DNA from: Chryseosolibacter sp036402115
Lineage (GTDB): Bacteria; Bacteroidota; Bacteroidia; Cytophagales; Cyclobacteriaceae
Direction: 5' to 3'
DNA length: 64,000 nt
Assembly: GCA_036402115.1 (NCBI GenBank)
Contig: DASWTM010000124.1
Span: 1 to 64,000 of the forward strand
Numbering within the stretch: position 1 is the first letter of the stretch; every line of letters begins with the position of its first letter. The notes beneath the pieces are model-generated. The model was given only the letters and a program-made list of their open reading frames with translations. It was not told the DNA's origin and did no database searches. Made by a program: the position numbers and the translations under genes. Positions 49,299 to 59,034 of this stretch are shown piece after piece.

Positions 49299-52229
49299 AT
49301 GCGTATGAAAATAATGTTACGGATCATGTTAGGAATGCTGCTTCTGGCGAGCATTCAGGCGTGGGCTCAGCAGTCAGTTTCGGGTAGAGTAACCACCGAG
49401 TCCGGTGAATCACTGCCTGGTGTGAATGTGGTGTTAAAAGGAACTGGAAACGGAACGATCACAGATTCCGATGGCAAGTATCAGCTTAATGCCAATCAGG
49501 GAACGCTCGTGTTTTCGTTTATCGGATACAGACCATTGGAAGTGGCGATCGACAACAGAAGTGTGGTCGATGCAACGATGATTGAAGACGTGACGACACT
49601 CGAGCAGGTGGTGGTCGTTGGTTACGGCACCCAGCAGAAGAAAGATATAACGGGTGCGGTAGGGGTCGTTGGTGAAGAAGCGTTTGAATCGAGATCGAAC
49701 ACGCAGTTTGGAACATTAATTCAGGGAAAGACTGCGGGCGTGCAGGTGATATCACCATCAGGAAAGCCTTCGGCAGGCTTTAGCATGCGCATCCGCGGAA
49801 CCAGCTCGATCTCTGCAAGCAGTGAACCGCTTTACGTGGTTGATGGTATTCCATCGGCAGATACAAGATCGATCAACCCGTCAGACATCGAAAGCATCAC
49901 GGTGTTGAAAGACGCGTCATCCGCTGCCATCTACGGTGCACAGGGTGCGAATGGTGTGGTATTGATTACTACGAAGCGCGGAAAAACAGGAGCGCCTCGC
50001 GTAGAACTCACGGCCTACACGGGCTTCTCCAGTCCCTGGAGAAAACTTAAAGTTCTTAACAGCGAACAATATCGCGACCTCATGACAGAGTTCGGCCAGA
50101 CAACCGACTGGAGTCAGTATACGGCAAACACGGATTGGCAAAATGAAATTTTCCAGAATGGTCGTTCACAGAATTATCAGCTTGCGATCTCCGGCAAGAA
50201 TGAGCGCACATCCTATTATGTTTCCGGTGGCTGGATGCAGCAAATCGGTGCCGTTCGCAGCTCCGAGATGGATCGTTATAATTTCCGAGTGAGTCTTGAT
50301 CAGCAGATGAATGACTGGCTTAAGGTTGGAACGAACCTCAGTGTCACCAAGTATCATGACGTTGACGTTGCTGACAACACAACCGTCAACAGCGGTGGCG
50401 TTATTCTTGGAATGCTTTCAACGCCACCGAACATCGGCATTTACAGACCTGATGGCACGTTCACCAGTAACCCGTTTCAAGACTGGGAGAATCCGGTTGC
50501 TGCAACCGATGGATCTGATCGTGACTACAACAATACACGCCTACTTGGAAATGTGTATGCTGAAATTGCCTTCCTGAAAAACTTTACCTTCAGAAGCAAT
50601 CTTGGTTTGGATTACCAGGCCGGAATGTACGATTACTTCCTTGACCCGTTCCGCACGAGCTATGGCCGTGCCAAGCTGGGTATCGGTATCAACAATACGG
50701 ACCTGAGAAACTATTATATCATTGACAATACCGTCACTTACAATCGTGCGACAGAAACAAGTTCGTTCTCTGCGCTTGTCGGTACCGTTGTGCAGAAAAC
50801 ACGTTGGGAAAACAACAACATCGAAAAGAACGGATTTTCAAGCGATGGTATCCCGACTACCAATGCAGGTTCAATCATTGTAAGCGCGGGTAACAACAAG
50901 TCGGAGAAATCCAATGCTTCATTCATCAGCCGCGTGACCTACGACTATAACGATCGTTATCTCTTAACGGCTAACTTCCGTGTTGACGGTTCATCTTCGT
51001 TCGGACCTAACAATCGCTGGGGATATTTCCCTTCTGTTTCTCTTGGATGGAGAATTTCCGAAGAAGACTTCTTTAGTGGTGTAGGTGTTGTGGATGACCT
51101 TAAGCTACGTGCAGGATGGGGACTTGTCGGAAATGACATTGGTACCTACGCATTCCTTGGCCGCGTTGGAACCGGAGCAAACTATCCAATCGGTGGCGTG
51201 ATCCAGCCGGGTACATATCCGGCATCGATCCAAAACAACGACCTCAAGTGGGAAACGACAGAGCAAACGAATATCGGTATTGATGTGGCCTTGTTAAGCT
51301 CGCGAATCGAATTCTCAGCTGACGCCTACATCAAAAATACTTCAGATCTGTTGTTGAATGTACCACTCCCTCGATCAACTGGCTTTGATACGGGTGTACA
51401 AAACGTTGGTAAACTTCAGAACAGGGGAATTGAACTTCAGCTCACTTCTCACAACGTAACGAATGACGATTTTAGCTGGGATACAGACTTCAATATCAGC
51501 TTTAATCGCAACAAAGTTGTCGACATTCTTGGTCAGCAGGTGATCGGTGGCGGAGTGGCAGGTCGTGGTGACGTCAGCTACTCCGTTGAAGGGAAGCCAC
51601 TCGGCCTTTTCTATGGTTACATCACGGGAGGTGTTGATCCTGCCACCGGTGATATTTACTACATCGACCGCAATGGTGAGAGCACATTCAACCCGGCAAC
51701 CGAAGACCGGACCTTTATCGGAAATCCGAATCCGGATTTCATCTACGGTATGACGAACACATTGGCGTATAAGAATTTTTCATTGAACATTTTCCTTCAG
51801 GGATCACAAGGCAATGACGTGTTCAATGCCACGCGTATCGAAACAGAAGGCATGACCGATGCAAAGAATCAATCGCAGGTTGTTGTAAACCGCTGGAGAA
51901 CACCAGGTGATATCACCGATATCCCACGTGCCGTTGCCGGAAGTACAAACAATTCGCGCATTTCAACGCGATTTGTGGAAGACGGATCTTACCTGAGAGC
52001 GAAAGCGGTGACATTGGGTTACTCGCTGCCATCAGCGCTCATTTCGAAGATCAAGCTGAACCAGGCGAAATTTTATGTAACAGGGGAGAACCTTTTCACC
52101 ATCACCGGTTATAAAGGCTATGATCCGGAAGTGAATGCTTTCGGTGGAAACAACACGGTAATGGGTGTTGATTTTGGAACCTATCCACAGACACGTAGCC
52201 TGATCTTTGGTGTTAACGTTACCTTTTAA
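49299..52229 (+). CDS. susC: SusC/RagA-family TonB-dependent outer-membrane transporter
   Basis: A 976-residue TonB-linked transporter. Signal peptide 1-23 (ends I-Q-A-W-A-Q), a carboxypeptidase-regulatory-like domain at about 25-100 (S-V-S-G-R-V ... G-V-N-V-V-L-K-G-T), SusC signature E-Q-V-V-V-V-G-Y-G-T-Q-Q-K-K near 105, plug domain to about 230 (I-R-G-T-S-S-I ... P-L-Y-V-V-D-G-I-P), then a large beta-barrel ending in an aromatic-rich terminal strand (IFGVNVTF). It imports oligosaccharides released at the surface together with SusD. It is the first gene of a five-gene run: susC, susD, susE, GH30, GH30. The ATG at 49299 is followed by a second in-frame ATG two codons later. Confidence 0.95.
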   Translation: MRMKIMLRIMLGMLLLASIQAWAQQSVSGRVTTESGESLPGVNVVLKGTGNGTITDSDGKYQLNANQGTLVFSFIGYRPLEVAIDNRSVVDATMIEDVTTLEQVVVVGYGTQQKKDITGAVGVVGEEAFESRSNTQFGTLIQGKTAGVQVISPSGKPSAGFSMRIRGTSSISASSEPLYVVDGIPSADTRSINPSDIESITVLKDASSAAIYGAQGANGVVLITTKRGKTGAPRVELTAYTGFSSPWRKLKVLNSEQYRDLMTEFGQTTDWSQYTANTDWQNEIFQNGRSQNYQLAISGKNERTSYYVSGGWMQQIGAVRSSEMDRYNFRVSLDQQMNDWLKVGTNLSVTKYHDVDVADNTTVNSGGVILGMLSTPPNIGIYRPDGTFTSNPFQDWENPVAATDGSDRDYNNTRLLGNVYAEIAFLKNFTFRSNLGLDYQAGMYDYFLDPFRTSYGRAKLGIGINNTDLRNYYIIDNTVTYNRATETSSFSALVGTVVQKTRWENNNIEKNGFSSDGIPTTNAGSIIVSAGNNKSEKSNASFISRVTYDYNDRYLLTANFRVDGSSSFGPNNRWGYFPSVSLGWRISEEDFFSGVGVVDDLKLRAGWGLVGNDIGTYAFLGRVGTGANYPIGGVIQPGTYPASIQNNDLKWETTEQTNIGIDVALLSSRIEFSADAYIKNTSDLLLNVPLPRSTGFDTGVQNVGKLQNRGIELQLTSHNVTNDDFSWDTDFNISFNRNKVVDILGQQVIGGGVAGRGDVSYSVEGKPLGLFYGYITGGVDPATGDIYYIDRNGESTFNPATEDRTFIGNPNPDFIYGMTNTLAYKNFSLNIFLQGSQGNDVFNATRIETEGMTDAKNQSQVVVNRWRTPGDITDIPRAVAGSTNNSRISTRFVEDGSYLRAKAVTLGYSLPSALISKIKLNQAKFYVTGENLFTITGYKGYDPEVNAFGGNNTVMGVDFGTYPQTRSLIFGVNVTF

Positions 52230-52241
52230 CTATTGACGATC

Positions 52242-53723
52242 ATGAAAAGAAAATTCATAAATACCTTAGCCGTCCTAGCAGTAGCGTTCACGTTGCCTTC
52301 CTGCGAAGACTATCTTGACCTGAAGCCAATTTCAGATGCAACGTCTGAAAATGCATATACACGCGCGGCCGATGCAGAAGCTGCGTTGGTGGGTGCATAT
52401 GACTCCTTCTCGCAGGAATACTACATTTGGGACAACGTATTGTTCAACGATGTAATTTCTGATAACTACTATGCCGGTGGCGACAATGCAGAGATCTTCG
52501 CGATTGAAGACCTCAACATTTCGCCAACAAATGGCAGACTTTTTAATAACTGGTCACAGCTGTACAACGCGATTTCAAAGGCGAATATGGTGCTCGAGAA
52601 AGTTCCGGGCATCACCGATATAAAGCTCGATGCGGGAAATAGAAGAAACCAGATCCTCGGTGAAGCATCTTTCCTTCGTGCGTTTCACTACTATCAATTG
52701 GTGAAAACGTGGGGAGGTGTTCCGCTAATCGTAAAGCCTGTGGCATCAACCGATCCTGCAGAAACGCAACTGGAAAGAAATACCGAAACAGAAGTTTACA
52801 ACCAGATTGTTGCCGACCTTGAGTTCGCAGTCGCAAATCTTCCCGACACATACGGAGGCGATGCAAGCGTAAACAAAGCGCGGGCGACAAAGGGTGCAGC
52901 GAATGCCATGCTTGCAAAAGTATGGGCGCAACGCGGTGACCGCGATTACAACAAAGTACTCGAGTATGCGAACGCAGTGATAACAAGTCCTGCTGCATAC
53001 AGTCTCCTTCCGGATTTTGATGACTTGTTTGATGGTGCGCATTACAACAATGCCGAATCGATCATGGAAATTCAGTTCGTAGGAGGTCCGGAAGCGAATT
53101 TCGGCCCGCAACTCTTATTGCCTCCATCCATCAGTGGCGATACGTGGAGGAAATTTGTTACCCCATCGCATGACCTCGTGAATGCGTTCGATGCGGAGGG
53201 TGATATTGAACGTAAAAACACTACCATCCTTTTCGAGAACGCGCCTTGGGCAGACGAATTCTGGTCAGAAAGTGTAAACGGAAGTGTGCCTTTTGCCTAC
53301 AAGTGGAAAAGCGCTAACGGTTGGGCTAGTACCAATCGTCAGTATCTCATTCGCTTGGCGGATATCATCTTGTTGAAAGCGGAGGCCCTTAATGCATTGA
53401 ATCGCCCGGCCGAAGCCCGCGATGCGCTGAACCTTGTTCGCAACCGCGCTGGCTTGGCAAATACTACGGCATCATCGAGCGCAGAATTGAAGACAGCCAT
53501 CCTCAATGAGCGCAGACTTGAGCTCGCACAGGAAGCGCAGCGCTGGGACGACCTCAGACGTAACAATGTGGCCGTTGACGTGATGAACAACCTCGTGGAA
53601 GTGAATGTTATCACCGATCAGCCGAAAGACTATGTGATGACAGCGCAAAAGCAATTGTTGCCCATTCCACAGTCTGAGCGCAACCGCAATCTCAAGCTCG
53701 GTCAGAACGAAGGCTATAACTAA
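52242..53723 (+). CDS. susD: SusD/RagB-family outer-membrane glycan-binding lipoprotein
   Basis: A 493-residue SusD protein. The ATG at 52242 is chosen (12 bp after the susC stop) over a TTG three codons earlier. Lipobox T-L-P-S-C is at about residues 17-21. The family signatures are present: L-D-L-K-P-I-S-D-A-T-S-E-N-A-Y-T-R at the start, L-G-E-A-S-F-L-R-A-F-H-Y-Y-Q-L-V-K-T-W-G-G-V-P-L near 138-161, and R-L-A-D-I-I-L-L-K-A-E-A-L-N near 370. SusD caps SusC at the cell surface. No sugar-specificity residues can be assigned from the sequence alone. Confidence 0.95.
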   Translation: MKRKFINTLAVLAVAFTLPSCEDYLDLKPISDATSENAYTRAADAEAALVGAYDSFSQEYYIWDNVLFNDVISDNYYAGGDNAEIFAIEDLNISPTNGRLFNNWSQLYNAISKANMVLEKVPGITDIKLDAGNRRNQILGEASFLRAFHYYQLVKTWGGVPLIVKPVASTDPAETQLERNTETEVYNQIVADLEFAVANLPDTYGGDASVNKARATKGAANAMLAKVWAQRGDRDYNKVLEYANAVITSPAAYSLLPDFDDLFDGAHYNNAESIMEIQFVGGPEANFGPQLLLPPSISGDTWRKFVTPSHDLVNAFDAEGDIERKNTTILFENAPWADEFWSESVNGSVPFAYKWKSANGWASTNRQYLIRLADIILLKAEALNALNRPAEARDALNLVRNRAGLANTTASSSAELKTAILNERRLELAQEAQRWDDLRRNNVAVDVMNNLVEVNVITDQPKDYVMTAQKQLLPIPQSERNRNLKLGQNEGYN

Positions 53724-53748
53724 TCGTCATCTTTAATTGATATCCATT

Positions 53749-55488
53749 ATGAAAAAGATAAATATATTCTTTGCGTTGATGGTGCTGATCGCAGCATGGT
53801 CGTGCGAGGAAAAGGAAAACATGGATCCGGTAGCAACCTGGACAGTGAATGGTCCGGTTGTTTCAATGCCGGCCAATAATGCATCCGTTGTACTGGATGA
53901 AACAAATCCAACGGCTCCCACGCGTTTCGAATGGCAGCCTTCCACAGCATCGAATCGCTTCGTTGTTCAGTATGAAGTGGTGCTGCTTCCGGCAGGAAGT
54001 ACTGACTATGCGAATCCGATCTTGTCCATAACCCCTGGTAACAACGCGAGGGATTTGTCTGCGGTAGCAACAGCGGAGCAGATTGATTATGCATTGTCTA
54101 CCCTGTGCCACGCCCCCGGGGCAGAGGTGCAGTTGCAGTGGGCCGTCATTGCAAAAGTGATCGACAAGCGTGAAGTGTCAGTCCAGAACATCACATTCAA
54201 ACGCTTTGCAAATGAGCGCATACCGGCTACGTTGTTCGTCACCGGAGAAGCTACAGAAGGTGGCTCAGATGTTAGCCAGGCAATTCCAATGCGGGCTATC
54301 AGAAATGCCGAAGGCGAGCTAACCGGAAGATATGAAGCGTACACACACCTGAAGGAGGGAGCAACCTTTTTCTTCCGCGATCAGGCAATCGAAAAGTCAC
54401 GGAAGTTGGGAGGTCCTGAAGGTAAATTATCATGCGGTGGGGTCATTCCTTCTCCTGGCGAAGGCGAATATTTGATTCGCGCAAACCTGGTTGACAATAC
54501 GTACGAGTTTGTAAAAATCGATCGCTGGAGTCTTGTAGGAGATGCTGTAGAAGGCGGATGGGGTGGAGATGTTCCACTTGAATACATCGGTGGTGGTGTG
54601 TGGGAAAAGGAAATCATTTTCTATCTTCCTTACGAGACGGCAGGCTGGATTCTCCGCGCGAATGGGGACTGGGCATATCTGCTTAAGCGTGTAAAAGAAA
54701 GTGCTGATGCCGATAACAAAGGCGGTAAGCTGGTAATGGAATCACAGGCTGCTGGTCAGGGTCTTGAGTTTGAAGACATGCCAGGGACAACGGGATTGCA
54801 TAAGGTGACTGTAGATCTGAGCGCGGATGCCTATACCTACAAGCTGACGAAAATCATTTCGCCTGTACAAACGATTGTTGGAAAAGCCACCGATGTGACC
54901 GCTAATGCTGTATCAGGAACGTTCGCGATTGAAGGCGAGGCACCTGCGGAGTTGTATTTGCTTGAAGACGGAGCAATGATTGCACAATTAACAAAAGATG
55001 GGAATGTGTTCAAGAGCGAGAAATATCTGGCACTTCAGGCGAGTAAATCGTATAGCTTAAATAGCAAAGCCGATGGCACGGGTACTGCTTTCGATGGCGA
55101 TGATGATGGCGTCATTACCGTTGATCATGATCAGGCCTACCAAATCAATGTTGACTTTGATAAGAATGAGCTCAGCTGGAAGCATTATAACCTGAAGCTT
55201 TTCCATTGGGATGAAGCCGGAGGAGGATGGGATCAGCGCCAGGAACTTTTGATGACGTACGTTCATCCGTATAAGTTTGAAGTGACTGGCAACCTGAATG
55301 CCGGATTTCATTCGAAGTTCATTTCTCCTTGGGACATTCAGTTTGGCTCATCGGGCACAGCGCTCTCGGGCACAATGACAAACGGTGGGGCAAACTATAC
55401 GGGCATCAATTCAAATGGATCGTACAAGGCCACGATTACTGTCTCGAATGATTTTGCAACGGGAGAATACAGTTTCGTTAAACAATAA
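53749..55488 (+). CDS. SusE/SusF-like outer-membrane glycan-binding lipoprotein
   Basis: A 579-residue lipoprotein. The ATG at 53749 gives a lipobox A-A-W-S-C (Cys about 19). The N-terminus has the SusE domain (F-E-W-Q-P-S-x-A-S-N-R-F-V-V-Q-Y). It is followed by several beta-sandwich modules, the middle ones with A-T-L-F-V-T-G-E-A and W-S-L-V-G-D-A-V-E-G-G-W patterns typical of SusE/SusF starch-binding-like domains. It should help hold the polysaccharide at the surface. It starts 25 bp after susD. A hairpin lies between it and the GH30 genes. Confidence 0.87.
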   Translation: MKKINIFFALMVLIAAWSCEEKENMDPVATWTVNGPVVSMPANNASVVLDETNPTAPTRFEWQPSTASNRFVVQYEVVLLPAGSTDYANPILSITPGNNARDLSAVATAEQIDYALSTLCHAPGAEVQLQWAVIAKVIDKREVSVQNITFKRFANERIPATLFVTGEATEGGSDVSQAIPMRAIRNAEGELTGRYEAYTHLKEGATFFFRDQAIEKSRKLGGPEGKLSCGGVIPSPGEGEYLIRANLVDNTYEFVKIDRWSLVGDAVEGGWGGDVPLEYIGGGVWEKEIIFYLPYETAGWILRANGDWAYLLKRVKESADADNKGGKLVMESQAAGQGLEFEDMPGTTGLHKVTVDLSADAYTYKLTKIISPVQTIVGKATDVTANAVSGTFAIEGEAPAELYLLEDGAMIAQLTKDGNVFKSEKYLALQASKSYSLNSKADGTGTAFDGDDDGVITVDHDQAYQINVDFDKNELSWKHYNLKLFHWDEAGGGWDQRQELLMTYVHPYKFEVTGNLNAGFHSKFISPWDIQFGSSGTALSGTMTNGGANYTGINSNGSYKATITVSNDFATGEYSFVKQ

Positions 55489-55506
55489 CAGGTTTTACTT
55501 TTCAAC

Positions 55507-55541
55507 AAGAATGTCAGGGCATCACATGTCCTGATATTCTT
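55507..55541 (+). promoter_or_regulatory. Intercistronic hairpin between susE and GH30
   Basis: AAGAATGTCAGG (55507-55518) pairs with CCTGATATTCTT (55530-55541), 11 of 12 positions, with an 11-bp loop. It is followed by AATTATAA rather than a T-run, and lies 19 bp after the susE stop and 11 bp before the first GH30 start. It may act as a stabilising or partial terminator hairpin that sets the ratio of transport proteins to enzymes. Confidence 0.5.
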
Positions 55542-55552
55542 AATTATAAACT

Positions 55553-56983
55553 ATGAAGTATTTTTCATTAATAAACATCACGCGATACGTTTTCGCATGC
55601 ACCCTTCTTTTCCTCGCTGCATGCTCGTCAGCACCGAAAAGCCAGACGGAAATCCCTCCAACCGGTGATGTAGAGTTTTGGTTGACTACAGGAGACAAAA
55701 CATCGCTTCTGGAAAAGCGTGGCGTCAATTTCCAGGAGCAAACGCAGAATCCATTAGTTATCGACATCGATACTGCTCAGCGCTATCAGGAGATCGATGG
55801 ATTCGGTTATGCTTTGACTGGAGGAAGTGCGATGCTGATGAATACAAAACTTTCGGCACCACAACGTGCGGAATTGTTGAAGGAACTTTTCACAACGGAA
55901 GGTAACGGCATAGGGGTAAGCTACATCCGCGTTAGCATTGGTGCCTCGGATCTCGATGATCACGTGTTCTCCTACCTCGATCTTGAATCGGGCACCGATC
56001 CTGAACTGAAAGCGTTCACGATCGAGGAAGATCGTAAACATCTCATTCCTGTTCTTAAAGAAATTGTGGCGATTAACCCAGCGATAAAGATTATGGGGAG
56101 CCCATGGTCTGCACCAGCATGGATGAAAACCAACAATCATGTGAAAGGAGGAAGTCTGAAGCCTGAGTTTTATGACGCTTATGCGAATTATTTTGTTCGG
56201 TACATTCAGGAAATGGAGAAGGAAGGCATTCGCATTGATGCGATCACCTTGCAGAATGAGCCTGAAAATCCGAAGAATACACCAAGCATGATCATGACCG
56301 CTGAAGATCAGACTAATTTTGTGAAGAACAATTTGGGTCCTGCCTTCGAAGCTGCAGGTATCCGCACGAAGATCGTTGTGTTCGATCACAACTGCGATCA
56401 CCCGGAATACCCGATCGCAATCCTGAATGATCCGCAGGCTAAAAAATATATCGATGGGTCTGCCTTCCATATGTATGTAGGCGAAATTGATGCAATGTCG
56501 AAAGTACATGAAGCACATCCTGACAAGCATTTATATTTCACCGAGCAGTGGACGTCAGGCCAGGGCGACTTCTCAGGCGACCTGATGTGGCACGTGAAGA
56601 CACTCATCATTGGGGCCACACGGAACTGGTCTCGTAACGTGCTCGAGTGGAACCTCGCTGCCGATCCGAATTTCGATCCGCACACCAATGATGGTGGGTG
56701 CACGATCTGCCAGGGCGCTTTAACGATTGGCACCGATGTGAAAAGAAATGTTTCCTACTACATCATTGCACATGCTTCAAAGTTTGTTCCGGATGGCTCT
56801 GTGCGTGTAGCGTCTACGGTAGTGGACGGGGTTCCAAATGTTGCCTTTCGTACACCGACAGGTAAGACCGTACTGGTTGTCGTAAACGAAGGCGATAGCG
56901 ATAGAGCTTTTTTTGCGAAGGCAGGGGCCAAAGGATTTAATGCATCGCTCCCTAAAAAGAGTGTAGCAACATTCGTGTGGTAA
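55553..56983 (+). CDS. GH30 family glycoside hydrolase, lipoprotein (copy 1)
   Basis: A 476-residue GH30 enzyme with a lipoprotein signal (L-A-A-C, Cys24). Catalytic residues: acid/base Glu236 in L-Q-N-E-P-E and nucleophile Glu331 in Y-F-T-E-Q-W. The start of the barrel is Y-Q-E-I-D-G-F-G-Y-A-L-T-G-G-S-A, and G-S-P-W-S-A-P-A-W-M-K-T is also present. The subfamily with these motifs includes glucosylceramidase-like and beta-1,6-glucanase enzymes. Being on a susC/D/E locus with a second GH30, endo-beta-1,6-glucanase on fungal-type glucan is the best guess, but not proven. It is joined to the next gene with a 2-bp gap. Confidence 0.92.
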   Translation: MKYFSLINITRYVFACTLLFLAACSSAPKSQTEIPPTGDVEFWLTTGDKTSLLEKRGVNFQEQTQNPLVIDIDTAQRYQEIDGFGYALTGGSAMLMNTKLSAPQRAELLKELFTTEGNGIGVSYIRVSIGASDLDDHVFSYLDLESGTDPELKAFTIEEDRKHLIPVLKEIVAINPAIKIMGSPWSAPAWMKTNNHVKGGSLKPEFYDAYANYFVRYIQEMEKEGIRIDAITLQNEPENPKNTPSMIMTAEDQTNFVKNNLGPAFEAAGIRTKIVVFDHNCDHPEYPIAILNDPQAKKYIDGSAFHMYVGEIDAMSKVHEAHPDKHLYFTEQWTSGQGDFSGDLMWHVKTLIIGATRNWSRNVLEWNLAADPNFDPHTNDGGCTICQGALTIGTDVKRNVSYYIIAHASKFVPDGSVRVASTVVDGVPNVAFRTPTGKTVLVVVNEGDSDRAFFAKAGAKGFNASLPKKSVATFVW

Positions 56984-56985
56984 GT

Positions 56986-58446
56986 ATGTCAGACAAAGTC
57001 AAAAGAGTTTGGGTTTGGGTTGTACTCCTCGGGACAAGTTTTGTCTCGGGGATGTGCACTCAGAATGATGATCCGAAACCGGGTCCACCGGTACAACCAA
57101 AAGCAATTGGAACAGCCGATGTTTGGTTAACGACTGGTGATCAGACCAGCCTGCTGGCCCAGCAGAAGACGAATTTATTCGAGGCAAAAGAGACTGCCTC
57201 TATCATACTGGATTCGACAATTAAGTACCAGGAGATTGAAGGGTTTGGTGCAGCGCTGACAGGATCGTCCGCTTATCTTATTAATCGAAAGATGAGCACC
57301 GCCAGTCGCAATACGCTGCTGAACGATTTGTTTCATCCGGAAAACGGAATTGGAATAAGTTATCTCCGGATGACCATCGGAGCATCGGATTTTTCCTTGT
57401 CCGACTATACGTACAACGATATGCCTGCTGGTCAGACTGACTATCCACTGACAAATTTTTCAATTGCCAAAGACAAAGAGGATGTCGTTCCTGTATTTAA
57501 GCAGATTCTAAATCTAAATCCTTCCGTCCGCATTATGGGCTCACCCTGGAGTGCCCCCGCATGGATGAAGACGAACGGAAGTTTAAAAGGAGGGAAGCTT
57601 AGGACCGATGCGTACTCTACCTACGCGCAGTATTTCGTTAAGTACATTCAGGAATATAAGTCTAACGGTATCGAAATTGATGCCGTAACCCCTCAAAATG
57701 AGCCCTTGCATTTCACGGCTAGTTATCCTTGCATGGAGATGCAGCCCAATGAACAGCTCTCATTCGTGAGAGACAATCTTGGACCAGCTTTCGCTGCTGC
57801 TGGTATTGATACAAGGATTATTGTGTACGATCACAACTGGGACAATACGAGTTATCCAATTACCATCCTGAACGACCCCACTGCATCAGGTTATATTGCA
57901 GGGTCAGCGTTTCATGCTTATGCGGGCAGCGTGTCAGCGATGAGTGTTGTGCACAATGCGCATCCGGGCAAGGGGATCTATTTTACGGAAGTATCCGGAG
58001 GCAACTGGGCAACTAATTTTACAGACAACCTGATGTGGAACATGACAAACATATTTGTCGGATCAACAAAGAACTGGTCAAAGGTTGTGTTGTTGTGGAA
58101 TCTTGCGTTGGATGAAAATTTCGGTCCGAAAAACAATGGCTGTCAGGATTGCCGCGGTGTTGTAACGATTAACTCCACAACAGGGAGTGTAACAAAGAAT
58201 GTCGAGTACTATTCAATTGCGCACTTTTCGAAGTTTGTCGAACCGGGAGCAGTTCGCATCTCATCCGTATTCACGGAATCCATCGCGGATGTTGACCACG
58301 TTGCTTTCTTAAACGCGGATGGAAGCAAGGTATTGGTGTTGTTAAACGCGGGAACATCGTCCCGCACTGTTACGGTGAAGCTCGGGGGGCGTCAATTTAC
58401 TTATACCATTAACTCCAAGGCGGTTGCCACGATTGTATGGACGTAG
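56986..58446 (+). CDS. GH30 family glycoside hydrolase, lipoprotein (copy 2)
   Basis: A 486-residue paralogue of copy 1, with acid/base Glu239 in P-Q-N-E-P and nucleophile Glu335 in Y-F-T-E-V-S. The ATG at 56986, 2 bp after the previous stop, is preferred over an overlapping GTG. The lipobox (S-G-M-C) is about residue 24, followed by a D/P-rich linker. It shares G-S-P-W-S-A-P-A-W-M-K-T-N and Y-D-H-N-W-D with copy 1. The residue after the nucleophile differs (EVSGG versus EQW), suggesting a different subsite or exo/endo preference. It ends the glucan operon. Confidence 0.92.
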   Translation: MSDKVKRVWVWVVLLGTSFVSGMCTQNDDPKPGPPVQPKAIGTADVWLTTGDQTSLLAQQKTNLFEAKETASIILDSTIKYQEIEGFGAALTGSSAYLINRKMSTASRNTLLNDLFHPENGIGISYLRMTIGASDFSLSDYTYNDMPAGQTDYPLTNFSIAKDKEDVVPVFKQILNLNPSVRIMGSPWSAPAWMKTNGSLKGGKLRTDAYSTYAQYFVKYIQEYKSNGIEIDAVTPQNEPLHFTASYPCMEMQPNEQLSFVRDNLGPAFAAAGIDTRIIVYDHNWDNTSYPITILNDPTASGYIAGSAFHAYAGSVSAMSVVHNAHPGKGIYFTEVSGGNWATNFTDNLMWNMTNIFVGSTKNWSKVVLLWNLALDENFGPKNNGCQDCRGVVTINSTTGSVTKNVEYYSIAHFSKFVEPGAVRISSVFTESIADVDHVAFLNADGSKVLVLLNAGTSSRTVTVKLGGRQFTYTINSKAVATIVWT

Positions 58447-58595
58447 GATGTACTACTTGTTTTCCCTGCGTGGCTGCTTTGTTCGAATTCCGTTAGTGAC
58501 GCACTTATTCAAGGCGGAAGCGCTGTTAGAAACAGCAACCTTAATTTTTCGAACTTTTTCCGATCATAATCGCTTAATAGTGTTATAATTGAGTT

Positions 58596-58889
58596 ATGGC
58601 ACCGAAGAGCGTAGATTTTAAGCTGATAGAGAAAATATCAAAAGCACTGAGCGATAAGCACCGACTTGCGATCCTTGACCATATTACAAAGCAGGGAGGA
58701 TGTGCCCAATGTTCAGACATTCACGACATTGTAGACCTTTCGCAGCCTTCGGTCTCACACCATATCAAGATACTCACGGAAGCAGGCCTTGTTGACGCTG
58801 AAAAGACAGGCCGGAACATTTCTTACACACTCAATTCCAAGGTGTTATCTCAATACATGAAATTTTTGAACGATTTACGGAACGATTGA
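58596..58889 (+). CDS. ArsR-family transcriptional regulator
   Basis: A 97-residue winged-helix repressor. ALSDKHRLAILDHI leads to the recognition helix L-S-Q-P-S-V-S-H-H-I-K-I-L and the wing (A-E-K-T-G-R-N-I-S-Y-T-L-N). A C-A-Q-C pair at about residues 36-39, near helix alpha2/alpha3, could bind thiophilic metals or react with thiol-modifying compounds, but the classic ELCVCDL motif of ArsR is absent, so the inducer is uncertain. It is 145 bp upstream of the RND operon with the candidate operators 58926-58970 between them, and it probably represses that operon. Confidence 0.9.
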   Translation: MAPKSVDFKLIEKISKALSDKHRLAILDHITKQGGCAQCSDIHDIVDLSQPSVSHHIKILTEAGLVDAEKTGRNISYTLNSKVLSQYMKFLNDLRND

Positions 58890-58925
58890 AAACCTTTTTT
58901 TGTAATCAAATACATCGAAGAATTT

Positions 58926-58970
58926 AAATATATAAATATTTGAATCATTCGATATAAATGTTGCAACATT
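58926..58970. promoter_or_regulatory. Two dyads between arsR-type gene and RND operon
   Basis: AAATATATAAATATTT (58926-58941) is an inverted repeat with 6-bp arms and 4-bp spacer. AATGTTGCAACATT (58957-58970) is a perfect 14-bp palindrome. Both lie in the 145-bp gap between the ArsR-family gene and the adaptor gene. ArsR-family proteins bind AT-rich imperfect dyads, so one or both are candidate operators. Confidence 0.5.
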
Positions 58971-59034
58971 GATCCGTGCAGCAGCCCAACGTTACAACGT
59001 CAACTAGTTTAACAACCGAAACAAATCAATAACA

